The notes below the pieces were generated by a model. That model saw nothing but the letters and a program-made list of their open reading frames with translations. It was not told the DNA's origin and ran no database searches. Shown piece by piece: positions 5,600-14,066 of a stretch of DNA of 18,652 bases. The first letter of the stretch is position 1. Each line of letters starts with the position of its first letter. The position numbers and the translations under genes were made by a program. Source of the stretch: an uncultured Eubacteriales bacterium (GTDB taxonomy: Bacteria; Bacillota; Clostridia; Oscillospirales; Oscillospiraceae); contig CABSFY010000042.1 of NCBI GenBank assembly GCA_902477055.1, positions 1-18,652 of the forward strand. Direction: 5' to 3'.

Positions 5600-7906
5600 T
5601 TATTTATCCGTGACGGAGCTTTCTACGACGAAGTTTTCGTAGAAGCGGACGATGAGGGCGGCCATTTCCGCACGGGTCATGTTGTTTTCCGGGCGGATGG
5701 TCTGGTCCTCATAGCCGCGCAGGACGTCGTTTTCTGCGGCCCAGCGCATGGCGCTGCGGGCGTAGGCAGCGACGGAGGCGCTGTCCTTAAACGCGGAGAG
5801 CTTGTCGCTCTTGACGGCCGGCTCGTCAAGATAGCGGTATAGCAGCGTGATGAATTCCTGCCGCGTGATGTTATTCTCCGGGCGGAAGGTGCCGTCCTCA
5901 TAGCCGAGAACGATGCTTTCCTTGTTGGCCCACATCACGGCGGGGTAGAACCAGTCGTAGCTGTAGACATCGCTGAAAATTTTCTCAAACGGATAGCGCA
6001 CGGAGCCGGAAATGGCGAACAGGACCTTCGTTGCCTGCGCACGGGTGGTCTGGTTTCCCGGGGCGAAGATGCCGTAGTCCATGCCGTTGAGGATGCCGTA
6101 CTCGGTTGCCTTCATGATGTCCTCATAGAACCAGTCGGTCTGCGCGACATCGACGTAGCCCAGCGATTCCGGGGTGCCTGTGGCGCTCCATTTTTCGTAC
6201 TGGGCCGAGAGCCACGTGTTGCGGGTGAGGATATAGGCGCGGAGGGCATTGATGTTGGCCTCCCATGCAGGAATGTCGGTCCCCCAGAGGATGCCGTTGG
6301 CGGCGGCTGCGCTGCGCAGCTCGGCCATGTAGTCGTTCAGACTCTGTATTGCGCCGGCGTTCTCGGGCGTTTTTTCCGCGCAGAGGACGTTCGTCAGAAT
6401 CGGCGCAACGGTATTCAGATAAATATCATGGACGGCCTGACGGAATTCGGGAATCTGATACAGCGCCGCGCCGAAGCCGCTGCGGAGCGTGAAATACTCC
6501 TCCGGATTGGCGCAGTTCGGGCCAAATTCACCCCAGCTAATGCCGAAGCTCAGGTCGTAGTCCCAAATTGGCCCCATCTTGCAGACGGTGGAATCCACAT
6601 CCTTATACAAGTACGAGGAGGAGCGGTAGCCGTCGGGGTTTTTGGTCAGCTCATTGACGATGTAGCACTGCGCAATGCTATTGACATCGGCATAGTCGGC
6701 AATCGTCTTGCCGTTGGTCGGGTGCTTACCGCCGTTGTAGACCGTGTCTTCATAGTCTTGATACCAGGAGGCAATGTAATCCATCGTGGCCTTGCTGCAA
6801 AATTCCGGACTCTTGACGACGACGTTCTGACTTCTTGCGGTGGTGAAGTAGCAGACCTCCTGTTGGGCGCGAATTCCGCTATCCATCTCCAGCAGGAAGC
6901 CGCCGGTGATATTTTCGGGGTCCTTCACGCCTTCGCAGTAGTGATAGGTCGCACCGTTGGCGGTGATGGCAGTCTTAACGGGCAGGGAGTCGAAATCAGT
7001 GCCGGGGTTGGCTTCTTCAATCGCGCCTTCGAGGTCGGCAATGTCCACGCGGCCGCTATTGATCTGCACCTTTTCGCACAGCAGATAAGCGCCGCGGTAT
7101 TCGCCGTCATAGTAGAGGTTCACGGGGCGGCACTCGATGCCGGGGTTGATCTGCATCGCAACGGACAGATCGTAAACGACATTATTGCGCAGCAGGGAGG
7201 GGTCGGCATCGTTCGTCAGCAGGACCCATGTCTTGGCAGCGTTGGCCTTTTCGCCGGTTTGCAGCAGGTCGGTCTTGTCCTTGATCTTGATCTGATAGGG
7301 CTTCTTTTCGGCCAGCCAAGTGGAGTTTCCGCGGCCCTTGATCTGCGTCAGTTTGCCGTCGTAGACCGTTGCGCCGGCGGCATCGGTCATGAGCATTGCG
7401 CCGGTAGCCTTGTTGCTCTTGGTGGGACTGGATTCGACCCATGCGCGGCCATGCTCGACCGGATCGTCGCTGACGAGATACATCGAGGCGATGCCGTCTG
7501 TCGGCACGAGCGTGAGTGCCTGCTCGGCGGTCTGCGCTCCGGCCTTGGCCGTCAGCGTCAGTGCGTAGGTGTTGCCCGCGCCGCACAGGGTGGTCAGGTC
7601 GAACGCCTTGCCGGAGAGGATCTCTGCGGAGGCAGCGGCGCCCTTGGCAGTAACGGATGCGCCGGCAACGTTTGTTTCAAAGTACAGCACCGTTTCCTTC
7701 GCCGTCATGTTCGCCGGGAGGAAAAGATACTGCGTTTCCCCGATGGTCTGGGGGAGAACGCGGACATTCTCGTGCGCACTGTCGGCGAGAACATAGAGCG
7801 CAGAGAACTTCAGCGGCTCGTTGTCCGCACTGACCAGCGCCGTCATGCTCAGCACGACGGAAAGCGCCAGCAGGCAGGCAATCAGGGACTTCAGAAAATG
7901 TTTCAT
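5600..7906 (-). CDS. Secreted CotH-family kinase-like protein with SLH anchor
   Basis: A 768-residue exported protein. Residues 1-27 are a signal peptide (basic start, then a Leu/Ala/Val core ending VSA). About 30-135 is beta-rich. About 140-570 is a CotH kinase domain, with IKGRGNSTW (189-197), a KTWVLLTNDAD segment (225-235), GEYRGAYLLCEKV (268-280), GGFLLEMD (335-342) and the metal/catalytic-type motif GPIWDYDLSFG (445-455). Three SLH repeats (about 585-632, 645-692, 704-755; e.g. DWFYPAVMWA and GYEDGTFRPENNITRQE) should bind secondary wall polymer. CotH of Bacillus spores phosphorylates coat proteins, and related domains occur in many secreted clostridial proteins. Activity outside the cell would need an extracellular phosphate donor, so the substrate is unknown. 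It diverges from another SLH protein at 8206. Confidence 0.88.
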   Translation of the reverse strand: MKHFLKSLIACLLALSVVLSMTALVSADNEPLKFSALYVLADSAHENVRVLPQTIGETQYLFLPANMTAKETVLYFETNVAGASVTAKGAAASAEILSGKAFDLTTLCGAGNTYALTLTAKAGAQTAEQALTLVPTDGIASMYLVSDDPVEHGRAWVESSPTKSNKATGAMLMTDAAGATVYDGKLTQIKGRGNSTWLAEKKPYQIKIKDKTDLLQTGEKANAAKTWVLLTNDADPSLLRNNVVYDLSVAMQINPGIECRPVNLYYDGEYRGAYLLCEKVQINSGRVDIADLEGAIEEANPGTDFDSLPVKTAITANGATYHYCEGVKDPENITGGFLLEMDSGIRAQQEVCYFTTARSQNVVVKSPEFCSKATMDYIASWYQDYEDTVYNGGKHPTNGKTIADYADVNSIAQCYIVNELTKNPDGYRSSSYLYKDVDSTVCKMGPIWDYDLSFGISWGEFGPNCANPEEYFTLRSGFGAALYQIPEFRQAVHDIYLNTVAPILTNVLCAEKTPENAGAIQSLNDYMAELRSAAAANGILWGTDIPAWEANINALRAYILTRNTWLSAQYEKWSATGTPESLGYVDVAQTDWFYEDIMKATEYGILNGMDYGIFAPGNQTTRAQATKVLFAISGSVRYPFEKIFSDVYSYDWFYPAVMWANKESIVLGYEDGTFRPENNITRQEFITLLYRYLDEPAVKSDKLSAFKDSASVAAYARSAMRWAAENDVLRGYEDQTIRPENNMTRAEMAALIVRFYENFVVESSVTDK

Positions 7907-7958
7907 ACTTTCAGCCTCTCAAATTGATAGTTTTATAAACGTAGAAACGTTTGAGCTG

Positions 7959-7987
7959 AGTATAGCAGGATTCGGGAAAAAATTCAA
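7959..7987 (-). promoter_or_regulatory. Predicted promoter of the cotH-like SLH gene
   Basis: On the minus strand TTGAAT (7987-7982) and TATACT (7964-7959) are separated by 17 bp, about 50 bp before the ATG at 7906. A small dyad, AAACGT-AGAA-ACGTTT, sits in the leader. The spacer is rich in T. Confidence 0.6.
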
Positions 7988-8023
7988 CTTCTTTTCCGGA
8001 CCTTACGCAAATTTTACTATGGC

Positions 8024-8052
8024 TTGACAATTTGACGGAACTGTGCCATAAT
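8024..8052 (+). promoter_or_regulatory. Predicted distal promoter P1 of the 1850-residue SLH protein
   Basis: A perfect -35 TTGACA (8024-8029) and CATAAT (8047-8052) are 17 bp apart. This is the first of two tandem promoter-like sequences 90 bp apart. A transcript from here would carry a leader of about 145 nt. Confidence 0.6.
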
Positions 8053-8099
8053 GACAATGCGCGATTGTATAGATCGTGCTGTTTTTTAACGTTGCTGCG

Positions 8100-8142
8100 T
8101 GTCAAATTGCGTGTTGACAATGCTGTTCTATTATGCTAGAAT
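8100..8142 (+). promoter_or_regulatory. Predicted proximal promoter P2 with overlapping dyad
   Basis: TTGACA (8114-8119) and TAGAAT (8137-8142) are 17 bp apart. The -35 is the right half of an inverted repeat, TGTCAA (8100-8105) - 8 bp - TTGACA. A regulator bound there would cover the -35. Transcription would start near 8149, which is the 5' edge of the structured leader. Confidence 0.65.
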
Positions 8143-8148
8143 AGCTGC

Positions 8149-8181
8149 GGCAGAACAGGGAAGCTCTGCCTTTGGGCTTCC
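8149..8181 (+). promoter_or_regulatory. Structured 5' leader, possible H-type pseudoknot
   Basis: Two 6-bp stems interleave. GGCAGA (8149-8154) pairs with TCTGCC (8165-8170), and GGAAGC (8159-8164) pairs with GCTTCC (8176-8181). The loops would be 4, 0 and 5 nt, a classical H-type pseudoknot arrangement; the stems could instead be mutually exclusive hairpins. It would sit at the extreme 5' end of the P2 transcript, about 12 nt before the AGGAGG at 8193-8198. It does not match a riboswitch class I know. A role in mRNA stability or in control of translation is possible. Confidence 0.4.
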
Positions 8182-8205
8182 AAAAGAAAAACAGGAGGTT
8201 ACACA

Positions 8206-11200
8206 ATGAAACGAGCATTAGGAAAGAGAATCATTTGCTTGCTGCTGACGCTGGCGATGCTGGCCGCGCTCGTTCCCGCCGTGTTTGCGGCGCGGGATGA
8301 GGAGGAGCGGAAGATCACGCCGCCGACCGGCAAGTATTTGATCTCGCAGACGGATTATCAGATTACCAACGGCGTTACCGAGTCGAACATCCTGCTCAAC
8401 GACGCCACCGGCAACAATCAGGTTGCTGCATTTATGACGACGGTAGCGCCGAATGCAAAGGTCACCTTCAAGGCGTCCTATAAGGGCTACTACACCAAGG
8501 ACAGCACGCCCGCCTCCCGCGCCGAGGTTGCCAAGAACCTGACGTGGGGAATGCAGAAGACCACCGATCAGGCCAAGGCCTATGAAGAAGCCACCGGCGA
8601 GAAGGTCATCTTCGCGACCAACGGTGACTACTATAACATGCAGACCCTCCAGCCGCTGGGCTACCTGATCATGGAGGGAAATGTTGTTCAGACCAGCAAT
8701 GGCGGCATTCAGGAGCCGTATTTTGCGGTTCTGAAGGACGGCACGTTTGCCATTCGCGACTATGGCACGGATACCTCTGATGTTCTGGAGGCGGTCTCCG
8801 GACCGTTCTTCATCATCCGCAACGGCCAGGTTGTGGCCGACCCCAACGACCACGACCGGAACCCCCGTAACTGCATCGCGCTCAAGGCCGACGGCACGCT
8901 CGTCACCGTTGTGGCCGACGGCAGACAGGCACCGTACTCTGTGGGCATGAGCTATTATGAGCTGGCGGACCTCCTGCTCAACGAGGGCTGCGTTGACGCC
9001 ATCTATCTCGATGGCGGCGGCTCTGCGACCTATGCCTCTGTCCGCGAGGGCACGACGGATCTTGTCGTCCGTAACTCTCCCTCCGACGGCCCGGAGCGCA
9101 CCGTGGCCTCCACGCTGCTGATGGTCTCCACTGAGGCCTCCGACGGCAGCTTTGACCACGCTTCCGTTTATCCGAAAAACGAGCTTTATACCCCCGGTTC
9201 TTCCGTCCAATTCAAGGCCTACGGTGTCGATAAAGCAGGCGGCACGGCGACAATCCCTGCCGACCTCGGCTGGGTCGTTACGCCCAGCAAGGCCGGCTCC
9301 ATCGACCGTAACACCGGTCTGTTCACGGCGGCAGCGGGCTTCACCGGCGACGTGACGGTCACACTCCAGAAGGGAACCACTGTTTATGGCAGCACGACGA
9401 TCGAGATTGCTGACATTGACGAGCTATACTTCACCGGCGCGTCCATTTCCCTCGACTTTAATTCAGACTCCAATCTTGGCCTGAACGCCAAGCGCGCGCA
9501 GCGAAACATCCACTATAAGGTCGGCGACTTTACATGGGAGCTGAAATCTGCGACGGAGGGCGTTACCGACGAACAGTTCGGCACGATGAATGGCAATACC
9601 TTCCACAGCGGCAGCTTTGACAGCAGCGTGAACGGTACCGTCACCGTGGCTTACACCAAACAGGACGGTACAGAGCTGACGGCCTCCATCAAGGTTGAGA
9701 TCGGCAAGATGCCGGTCGTCGTGCAGAATTTCGAGCCGAACGAAAACGGTCCGCTGACCGGTGCGCATTACCACTGGGGCAAGGACTCCTACGTCGATGC
9801 CGGCGTTACCGAGGGCTACCGCGGCAATGTTCCCGAAATGGACGTTATTACCGGCGGCACCTATAGCCCCGACGGCCCGACCTGGAGCCATTTGACCGCT
9901 CCGTTCCGTTTCACGGGCAACTATGATACTGCTGTCCCGGCAGCGCCGATTTTCCACGAAAACGGCTATACCTACTACCTCTGGCCGAACAACTCGATCA
10001 AGGCCTACGGCGTCGGCGCGGTAAAGACCACCAGCCGCGAGGACGGTGCGCAGGTCCGTTCCGGCGACTATGCGCTGGAGCTGAACTACGACTACACCTC
10101 CTTCGACAACAGCTCCAACTCGAACTTCTACATCCGCTACTGCGGCGATGAAATCAACATCGACGGCTATCCGACGGAGGTCGGCGTTTGGATCTATGCG
10201 CCGGAGGGCACGCCGCGCTACAATGTCTGGGCGGACATCGGCGTCTGGAATGGCGGCGGCTATTCGACGAAGAATCTGAAGCTCGTTCATAAGACGATGG
10301 TCAACGGTAAGGAAGAGGAAATCAACACGATCGACTGGGTTGGCTGGATGTACTGCTATGCCAAGCTGACCGAGGACGGCATCCAGAACAACATCAGCGC
10401 GGAGCACCCGCTGAAGATCCGGCAGGGCGAGGGCCTGTTCTGGCTGAGCTACACGCCGGCTGCCGGCGAGGGCCGCTTCAACGGTACGCTGTATTACGAC
10501 GACTACCGCTTTGTCTACGGCACGAACCTTGACGACCTCATTAACCCCACGATTGACTCTATCTCCGTCAACGGCACGGAGCTGGAAATGGACGGCTCCA
10601 CGGTGCTCACCACCGGCAACGTCGAGATTGTTGCAGCCTTCCATGACCCCGAGAGCCAGAACCGCAAGGGCGTTGACGCTGCGGCGACTGCGTTCTTCAT
10701 TGACGGCGTGAGCATTGCGGTCGACGGCGACGAGGCCAAGGCTGTGACCCGTACCACCCTCGGCGACGGCCACCACACCATCAAGGTTCAGATCACCGAC
10801 GGCGGCGGCAACATGGTCGAGCAGACCCGCGACTTCACCGTGAAGACCGAGACTGCATCTCAGGCGCAGGTCACCTTCGGCGGCAACGGCGTTGTCACCC
10901 TCGGCGGCACCTATGAAATGAAGCTCACCGCGACCGGCAGCGTGAACGAGGTCGAAATGACCGTCATCGACGTCAACACCGACTTCGGCACACCCACGAC
11001 GACGGCGGGCGGCGCAACCTACGGCGCTCCCGTGGTCACCTTTGCAGAGGGCGTGACCGGCGAGTTTGAATTCAAGCCCACCGGCTTTAAGAAGGGCGCT
11101 CTGACCCTCAAGGCCACCAAGGAGGGCGGCATGACCGGCGACATTGCCACCGTCAGTTTCGCCATTCCGACGACGGTCGATCCTGAGGTCGATTACCTCA

Positions 11201-13758
11201 AGTACCGCGTGACCAACATCTCCTTCAAGGACACGAACGGCAAGACCGGCACGGCCGCCTATGGCTACACCGCCCTGCCCGTTACCGCATATTACACGAT
11301 CCAGATCGGCACGATGGCCTTTGGCCGCGCCTGCGACATTACCGTCTATGACGTGGACGGCAAGCCCGCCGCGGACGTTGCCGTGTTCCTCAATGGCACC
11401 GAGATCGGCAAGACCGGCGAAAACGGCGTGCTGACCACCGAGGCCATGAAGGAGCTGGCAGTCGGCACCGAGTTTGCCATCACGGCCAGCAGCGAAAAGG
11501 GCCTGTCCTTCCAGGCCAAGGCGATGGTTTACGGCTACGCCGGCAACGAGGATGATCTGCCTGTTTCCGTGCAGCATCCGATCACGGCCAACCGTGCCAC
11601 TGAGCACACCATCTCCTGGTTCTCCAACGCAAACCTTGCGCGTGAGAAGTCCTATCTGCGCTACATGACCGAGGCCGAATACAAGGCGCTCAAGCGTGGC
11701 CTTGGCCCGGATACGGACTACCGCACTGTTCGCGGCGAAACGACCCTTGTTCCGTTCGCAACGACCAACAACGTGGCAAGTCTCAACACCGTGACCCTGA
11801 CGAACCTAACGCCCGACACGACCTATTACTTCTGGGTCGGCGACGGCAGCGAGAACGGTTGGTCCGAGGCGATGACCTTCCGCACCGAGGCGGAGACCGC
11901 CAAGGAAACCACCAAGTTCTTCATCATGGGCGATACCCAGATGACCGGCAAGCCCGAGGAGGACGCCGATGCCATCGGCTACCTTAACACCGTCCTTGAA
12001 GCTATCGGCAAGGAGAATGTTGACTTTGGTCTGCAGGCCGGCGACTTTATCGACAACGGTGATAACTACATCCACTATGCACAGATCCTTGACATCCTCC
12101 AGGCCAGCCCCATTGCCGACAAGTCGATCATCCACGTGCTGGGCAACCATGAGTACTACGGCGCTTCCAATGGCGAGAATGCGAAGAAAATCTTCGGCCT
12201 GCCGAGCGAAGAGTGCTACTCCTATGAGATGGGCAATGTCTACATTGCCGTCATCAACAACGGCGTGAAGGACCTCGACGCGGTTGCCGCGTGGATCAAG
12301 GAGGATGCCGCCAAGACCAAGTGCGCATGGAAGGTCGTTTCCATCCATGAGCCGACCTACTACACCAACGTCAACGCCGCAACCGATAAGTATCAGAAGA
12401 CCCTTGTGCCTGCCTTTGACGCGGCCGGCATCGACTTTGTATTCTCCGGCCATGACCACTCCTATGCCCGCACCGATCAGATGACCGGCGGCAAGGTCGT
12501 TGACGACGGCACCACCTACTTTATCTGCGGCGACCTCGGCGAGAAGTCCCGTAACCTGAACTACAAGGCAGTGGATAACCCTGACTTCCACTTCGTGAAG
12601 GTCACGCAGGAATACACTGCGCTGTACATGATGGTCGAGGCAACGGCCACGAAGTTCACTGTCAAGGCCTATGATGTGGACGGTACCGAGATCGACTCCT
12701 TCTCTAAGGAGATCAAGCCGGATCCCAAGCCGGATCCCAAGCCGGATCCCAAGCCCGATCCTGAGCCCGAGCACCACTACGTCTACGACCGCACGAACAA
12801 GGTTCTGCTGTGCAAGGATGCCGGCTGCGGCAAGGAAGCTCCGAAGGAATACACCGGCTGGGCGACCGACTCCAAGAGCGGCAAGAATATGTACTTCCTC
12901 GGCGGCGAGTATAAGACCGGTTGGTTCACCCTCGGCGACGACACCTACCACTTCGACACCAAGACCGGCGAGGAGCATAAGGTTACGATGACCGAGGTCG
13001 TCAAGGCCACCTGCGGCGTGCAGGGCGAAAAGCTCTACAAGTGCGAATGCGGCGAGGAAAAGACCGTTTACAGCAGCCGCTCCTCCGGTCACTCCAACGT
13101 TAAGACCACCGCTGCCGACGGCACGGTCTACTACGTCTGCTCCAAGTGCGGCAGAATCTCCAAATATGACCTGACCTTCTGCGATGTCAACAGCAGCGAC
13201 TGGTTTGCACCTGAGGTGGACTACGCCGTCCATGAGGGCCTGTTCAACGGCCGTTCGGAAATGACCTTTGACCCGAATGCCGATATGACCAGAGCGGAGT
13301 TCGTTTCCGTCCTGTGGCGTATCGCCGGCTCGCCGGACTATACCGATACCAGCAGCAAGGTCTTTGCGGATGTTCCCGCGGGCGCATGGTATACCGCCGC
13401 AGTTAACTGGGCGTATAACAACAAGGTCGTCAACGGCATGGATCCGACCCACTTCGCTCCGAACGACAGCATCACCCGTGAGCAGATCGTCACGATCTTC
13501 TTCCGCTACTCCAAGACCGTCGAGGGCTTCGACGTGACCTCCACCACGGACATCACCAAGACCCTGAAGGATGCTGCGAAGGTTTCCGACTACGCGGTCG
13601 ATGCCGTCAAGTGGTCCGTTGCGATCAAGCTGATCCTCGGCGACGACAAGGGCAACTTCAATCCGCAGAACAACGCCACCCGTGCTGAGGTCGCGACGAT
13701 GATGACGCGCTACCACAAGATGCTCAAGGCGCTGAACGAGACGGAACCCGAGAAGTAA
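8206..13758 (+). CDS. SLH-anchored phosphodiester glycosidase / metallophosphatase
   Basis: A 1850-residue secreted protein starting at ATG 8206 after AGGAGG (8193-8198). Residues 1-28 are a signal peptide (cut near VFA-A). About 60-308 is an NAGPA/DUF2233-type phosphodiester glycosidase domain: FATNGDYY (136-143), HDRNPRN (216-222), DGGGS (269-273) and R298. About 310-400 and 780-880 are Ig-like, and about 500-770 resembles a carbohydrate-binding sandwich. About 1055-1110 looks like a carboxypeptidase-regulatory fold. About 1116-1232 is a purple-acid-phosphatase-type Fn3 domain. About 1235-1470 is a metallophosphatase with D1243, D1280, N1314-H1315, H1381 and GHDH (1415-1418). Then come a DPKP linker (from 1506), one choline-binding-like wall repeat (about 1548-1588), CxxC-type cysteine pairs, and three SLH repeats (about 1658-1840). 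It may release sugar-1-phosphate units and then phosphate from a wall polymer. The substrate is inferred. Confidence 0.88.
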   Translation: MKRALGKRIICLLLTLAMLAALVPAVFAARDEEERKITPPTGKYLISQTDYQITNGVTESNILLNDATGNNQVAAFMTTVAPNAKVTFKASYKGYYTKDSTPASRAEVAKNLTWGMQKTTDQAKAYEEATGEKVIFATNGDYYNMQTLQPLGYLIMEGNVVQTSNGGIQEPYFAVLKDGTFAIRDYGTDTSDVLEAVSGPFFIIRNGQVVADPNDHDRNPRNCIALKADGTLVTVVADGRQAPYSVGMSYYELADLLLNEGCVDAIYLDGGGSATYASVREGTTDLVVRNSPSDGPERTVASTLLMVSTEASDGSFDHASVYPKNELYTPGSSVQFKAYGVDKAGGTATIPADLGWVVTPSKAGSIDRNTGLFTAAAGFTGDVTVTLQKGTTVYGSTTIEIADIDELYFTGASISLDFNSDSNLGLNAKRAQRNIHYKVGDFTWELKSATEGVTDEQFGTMNGNTFHSGSFDSSVNGTVTVAYTKQDGTELTASIKVEIGKMPVVVQNFEPNENGPLTGAHYHWGKDSYVDAGVTEGYRGNVPEMDVITGGTYSPDGPTWSHLTAPFRFTGNYDTAVPAAPIFHENGYTYYLWPNNSIKAYGVGAVKTTSREDGAQVRSGDYALELNYDYTSFDNSSNSNFYIRYCGDEINIDGYPTEVGVWIYAPEGTPRYNVWADIGVWNGGGYSTKNLKLVHKTMVNGKEEEINTIDWVGWMYCYAKLTEDGIQNNISAEHPLKIRQGEGLFWLSYTPAAGEGRFNGTLYYDDYRFVYGTNLDDLINPTIDSISVNGTELEMDGSTVLTTGNVEIVAAFHDPESQNRKGVDAAATAFFIDGVSIAVDGDEAKAVTRTTLGDGHHTIKVQITDGGGNMVEQTRDFTVKTETASQAQVTFGGNGVVTLGGTYEMKLTATGSVNEVEMTVIDVNTDFGTPTTTAGGATYGAPVVTFAEGVTGEFEFKPTGFKKGALTLKATKEGGMTGDIATVSFAIPTTVDPEVDYLKYRVTNISFKDTNGKTGTAAYGYTALPVTAYYTIQIGTMAFGRACDITVYDVDGKPAADVAVFLNGTEIGKTGENGVLTTEAMKELAVGTEFAITASSEKGLSFQAKAMVYGYAGNEDDLPVSVQHPITANRATEHTISWFSNANLAREKSYLRYMTEAEYKALKRGLGPDTDYRTVRGETTLVPFATTNNVASLNTVTLTNLTPDTTYYFWVGDGSENGWSEAMTFRTEAETAKETTKFFIMGDTQMTGKPEEDADAIGYLNTVLEAIGKENVDFGLQAGDFIDNGDNYIHYAQILDILQASPIADKSIIHVLGNHEYYGASNGENAKKIFGLPSEECYSYEMGNVYIAVINNGVKDLDAVAAWIKEDAAKTKCAWKVVSIHEPTYYTNVNAATDKYQKTLVPAFDAAGIDFVFSGHDHSYARTDQMTGGKVVDDGTTYFICGDLGEKSRNLNYKAVDNPDFHFVKVTQEYTALYMMVEATATKFTVKAYDVDGTEIDSFSKEIKPDPKPDPKPDPKPDPEPEHHYVYDRTNKVLLCKDAGCGKEAPKEYTGWATDSKSGKNMYFLGGEYKTGWFTLGDDTYHFDTKTGEEHKVTMTEVVKATCGVQGEKLYKCECGEEKTVYSSRSSGHSNVKTTAADGTVYYVCSKCGRISKYDLTFCDVNSSDWFAPEVDYAVHEGLFNGRSEMTFDPNADMTRAEFVSVLWRIAGSPDYTDTSSKVFADVPAGAWYTAAVNWAYNNKVVNGMDPTHFAPNDSITREQIVTIFFRYSKTVEGFDVTSTTDITKTLKDAAKVSDYAVDAVKWSVAIKLILGDDKGNFNPQNNATRAEVATMMTRYHKMLKALNETEPEK
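12721..12768 (+). repeat. Four tandem 12-bp repeats encoding a DPKP linker
   Basis: GATCCCAAGCCG occurs twice exactly, then once with a final C, then once more diverged (GATCCTGAGCCC). Together they encode four Asp-Pro-Lys/Glu-Pro units that link the metallophosphatase to the wall-binding part. Near-identity of the units suggests recent slippage, so copy number may vary between strains. Confidence 0.9.
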
Positions 13759-13770
13759 ACAACAAAAATT

Positions 13771-13806
13771 CTGCGGTGCATCCATACCGGGTGCGCCGCA
13801 GTTTTT
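13771..13806 (+). terminator. Rho-independent terminator of the 1850-residue SLH gene
   Basis: CTGCGGTGCA (13771-13780) pairs with TGCGCCGCAG (13792-13801) with one mismatch, followed by TTTTTGTGTTT. It begins 12 bp after the stop codon, so the gene appears to be transcribed alone. Confidence 0.9.
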
Positions 13807-13823
13807 GTGTTTGAGCATAGATG

Positions 13824-13851
13824 ATCCCCGGCTGCAATGGCCGCCGGGGAT
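13824..13851. repeat. Hairpin related to the terminator at 14070-14106
   Basis: ATCCCCGGC (13824-13832) pairs with GCCGGGGAT (13843-13851). The same arm sequence forms the minus-strand terminator at 14070-14106. No T-run follows on either strand, so it looks like a copy of that hairpin rather than a working terminator. The two copies bracket the 170-bp element. Confidence 0.6.
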
Positions 13852-13877
13852 ACAGACTGTCAAAAAACTCCGATTAT

Positions 13878-14047
13878 GTCATTGCGATGTCGTAGCCGTT
13901 GGCGGTTTTGCCGCCTTATGGATACGGCCACTCCGCTTGACGGCCGGCCCTGAAGGGGTCGCGGAAATCTCGCGAGATTCGATAGATTTCGGCGAATACG
14001 GAACTTCCAGCGTGAGATTGCCACGTCGCTTCGCTCCTCGCAATGAC
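13878..14047. mobile_element. MITE-like 170-bp element with 10-bp terminal inverted repeats
   Basis: The ends are exact inverted repeats: GTCATTGCGA (13878-13887) and TCGCAATGAC (14038-14047). The right end belongs to a motif, roughly GATTGCCACGTCGCTTCGC before CTCCTCGCAATGAC, of a type I recall as widely dispersed in bacterial genomes. Inside (13894-13923) is an inverted, slightly diverged copy of the REP-like unit at 1-30 and 3217-3246. The element has no convincing reading frame, so any movement would depend on enzymes supplied elsewhere. I see no clear target-site duplication. Confidence 0.55.
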
Positions 14048-14066
14048 AGACAGGGGAGATACGCTC

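Noticed and set aside
3333..5642. Plus-strand frames of 354 and 317 codons opposite argF and argD
   Set aside because: argF and argD are unmistakable on the minus strand with full motif sets. The antisense frames cross gene boundaries and lack ribosome binding sites.
6428..7927. Plus-strand 499-codon frame opposite the cotH-like gene
   Set aside because: Same cause as above. The minus strand encodes CotH and SLH motifs, and the plus frame has no start signal or family resemblance.
12721..12768. Tandem repeat as a regulatory or mobile sequence
   Set aside because: It lies in frame within the coding sequence and simply encodes a Pro-rich linker between domains.
8218..13863. Long minus-strand open frames of 330, 714 and 685 codons opposite the SLH enzyme gene
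   Set aside because: They are antisense shadows of a GC3-rich gene. Their translations are low-complexity Val/Gly/Ala/Asp-rich with no recognisable domains, and the plus-strand frame carries clear motifs, a signal peptide and a ribosome binding site.
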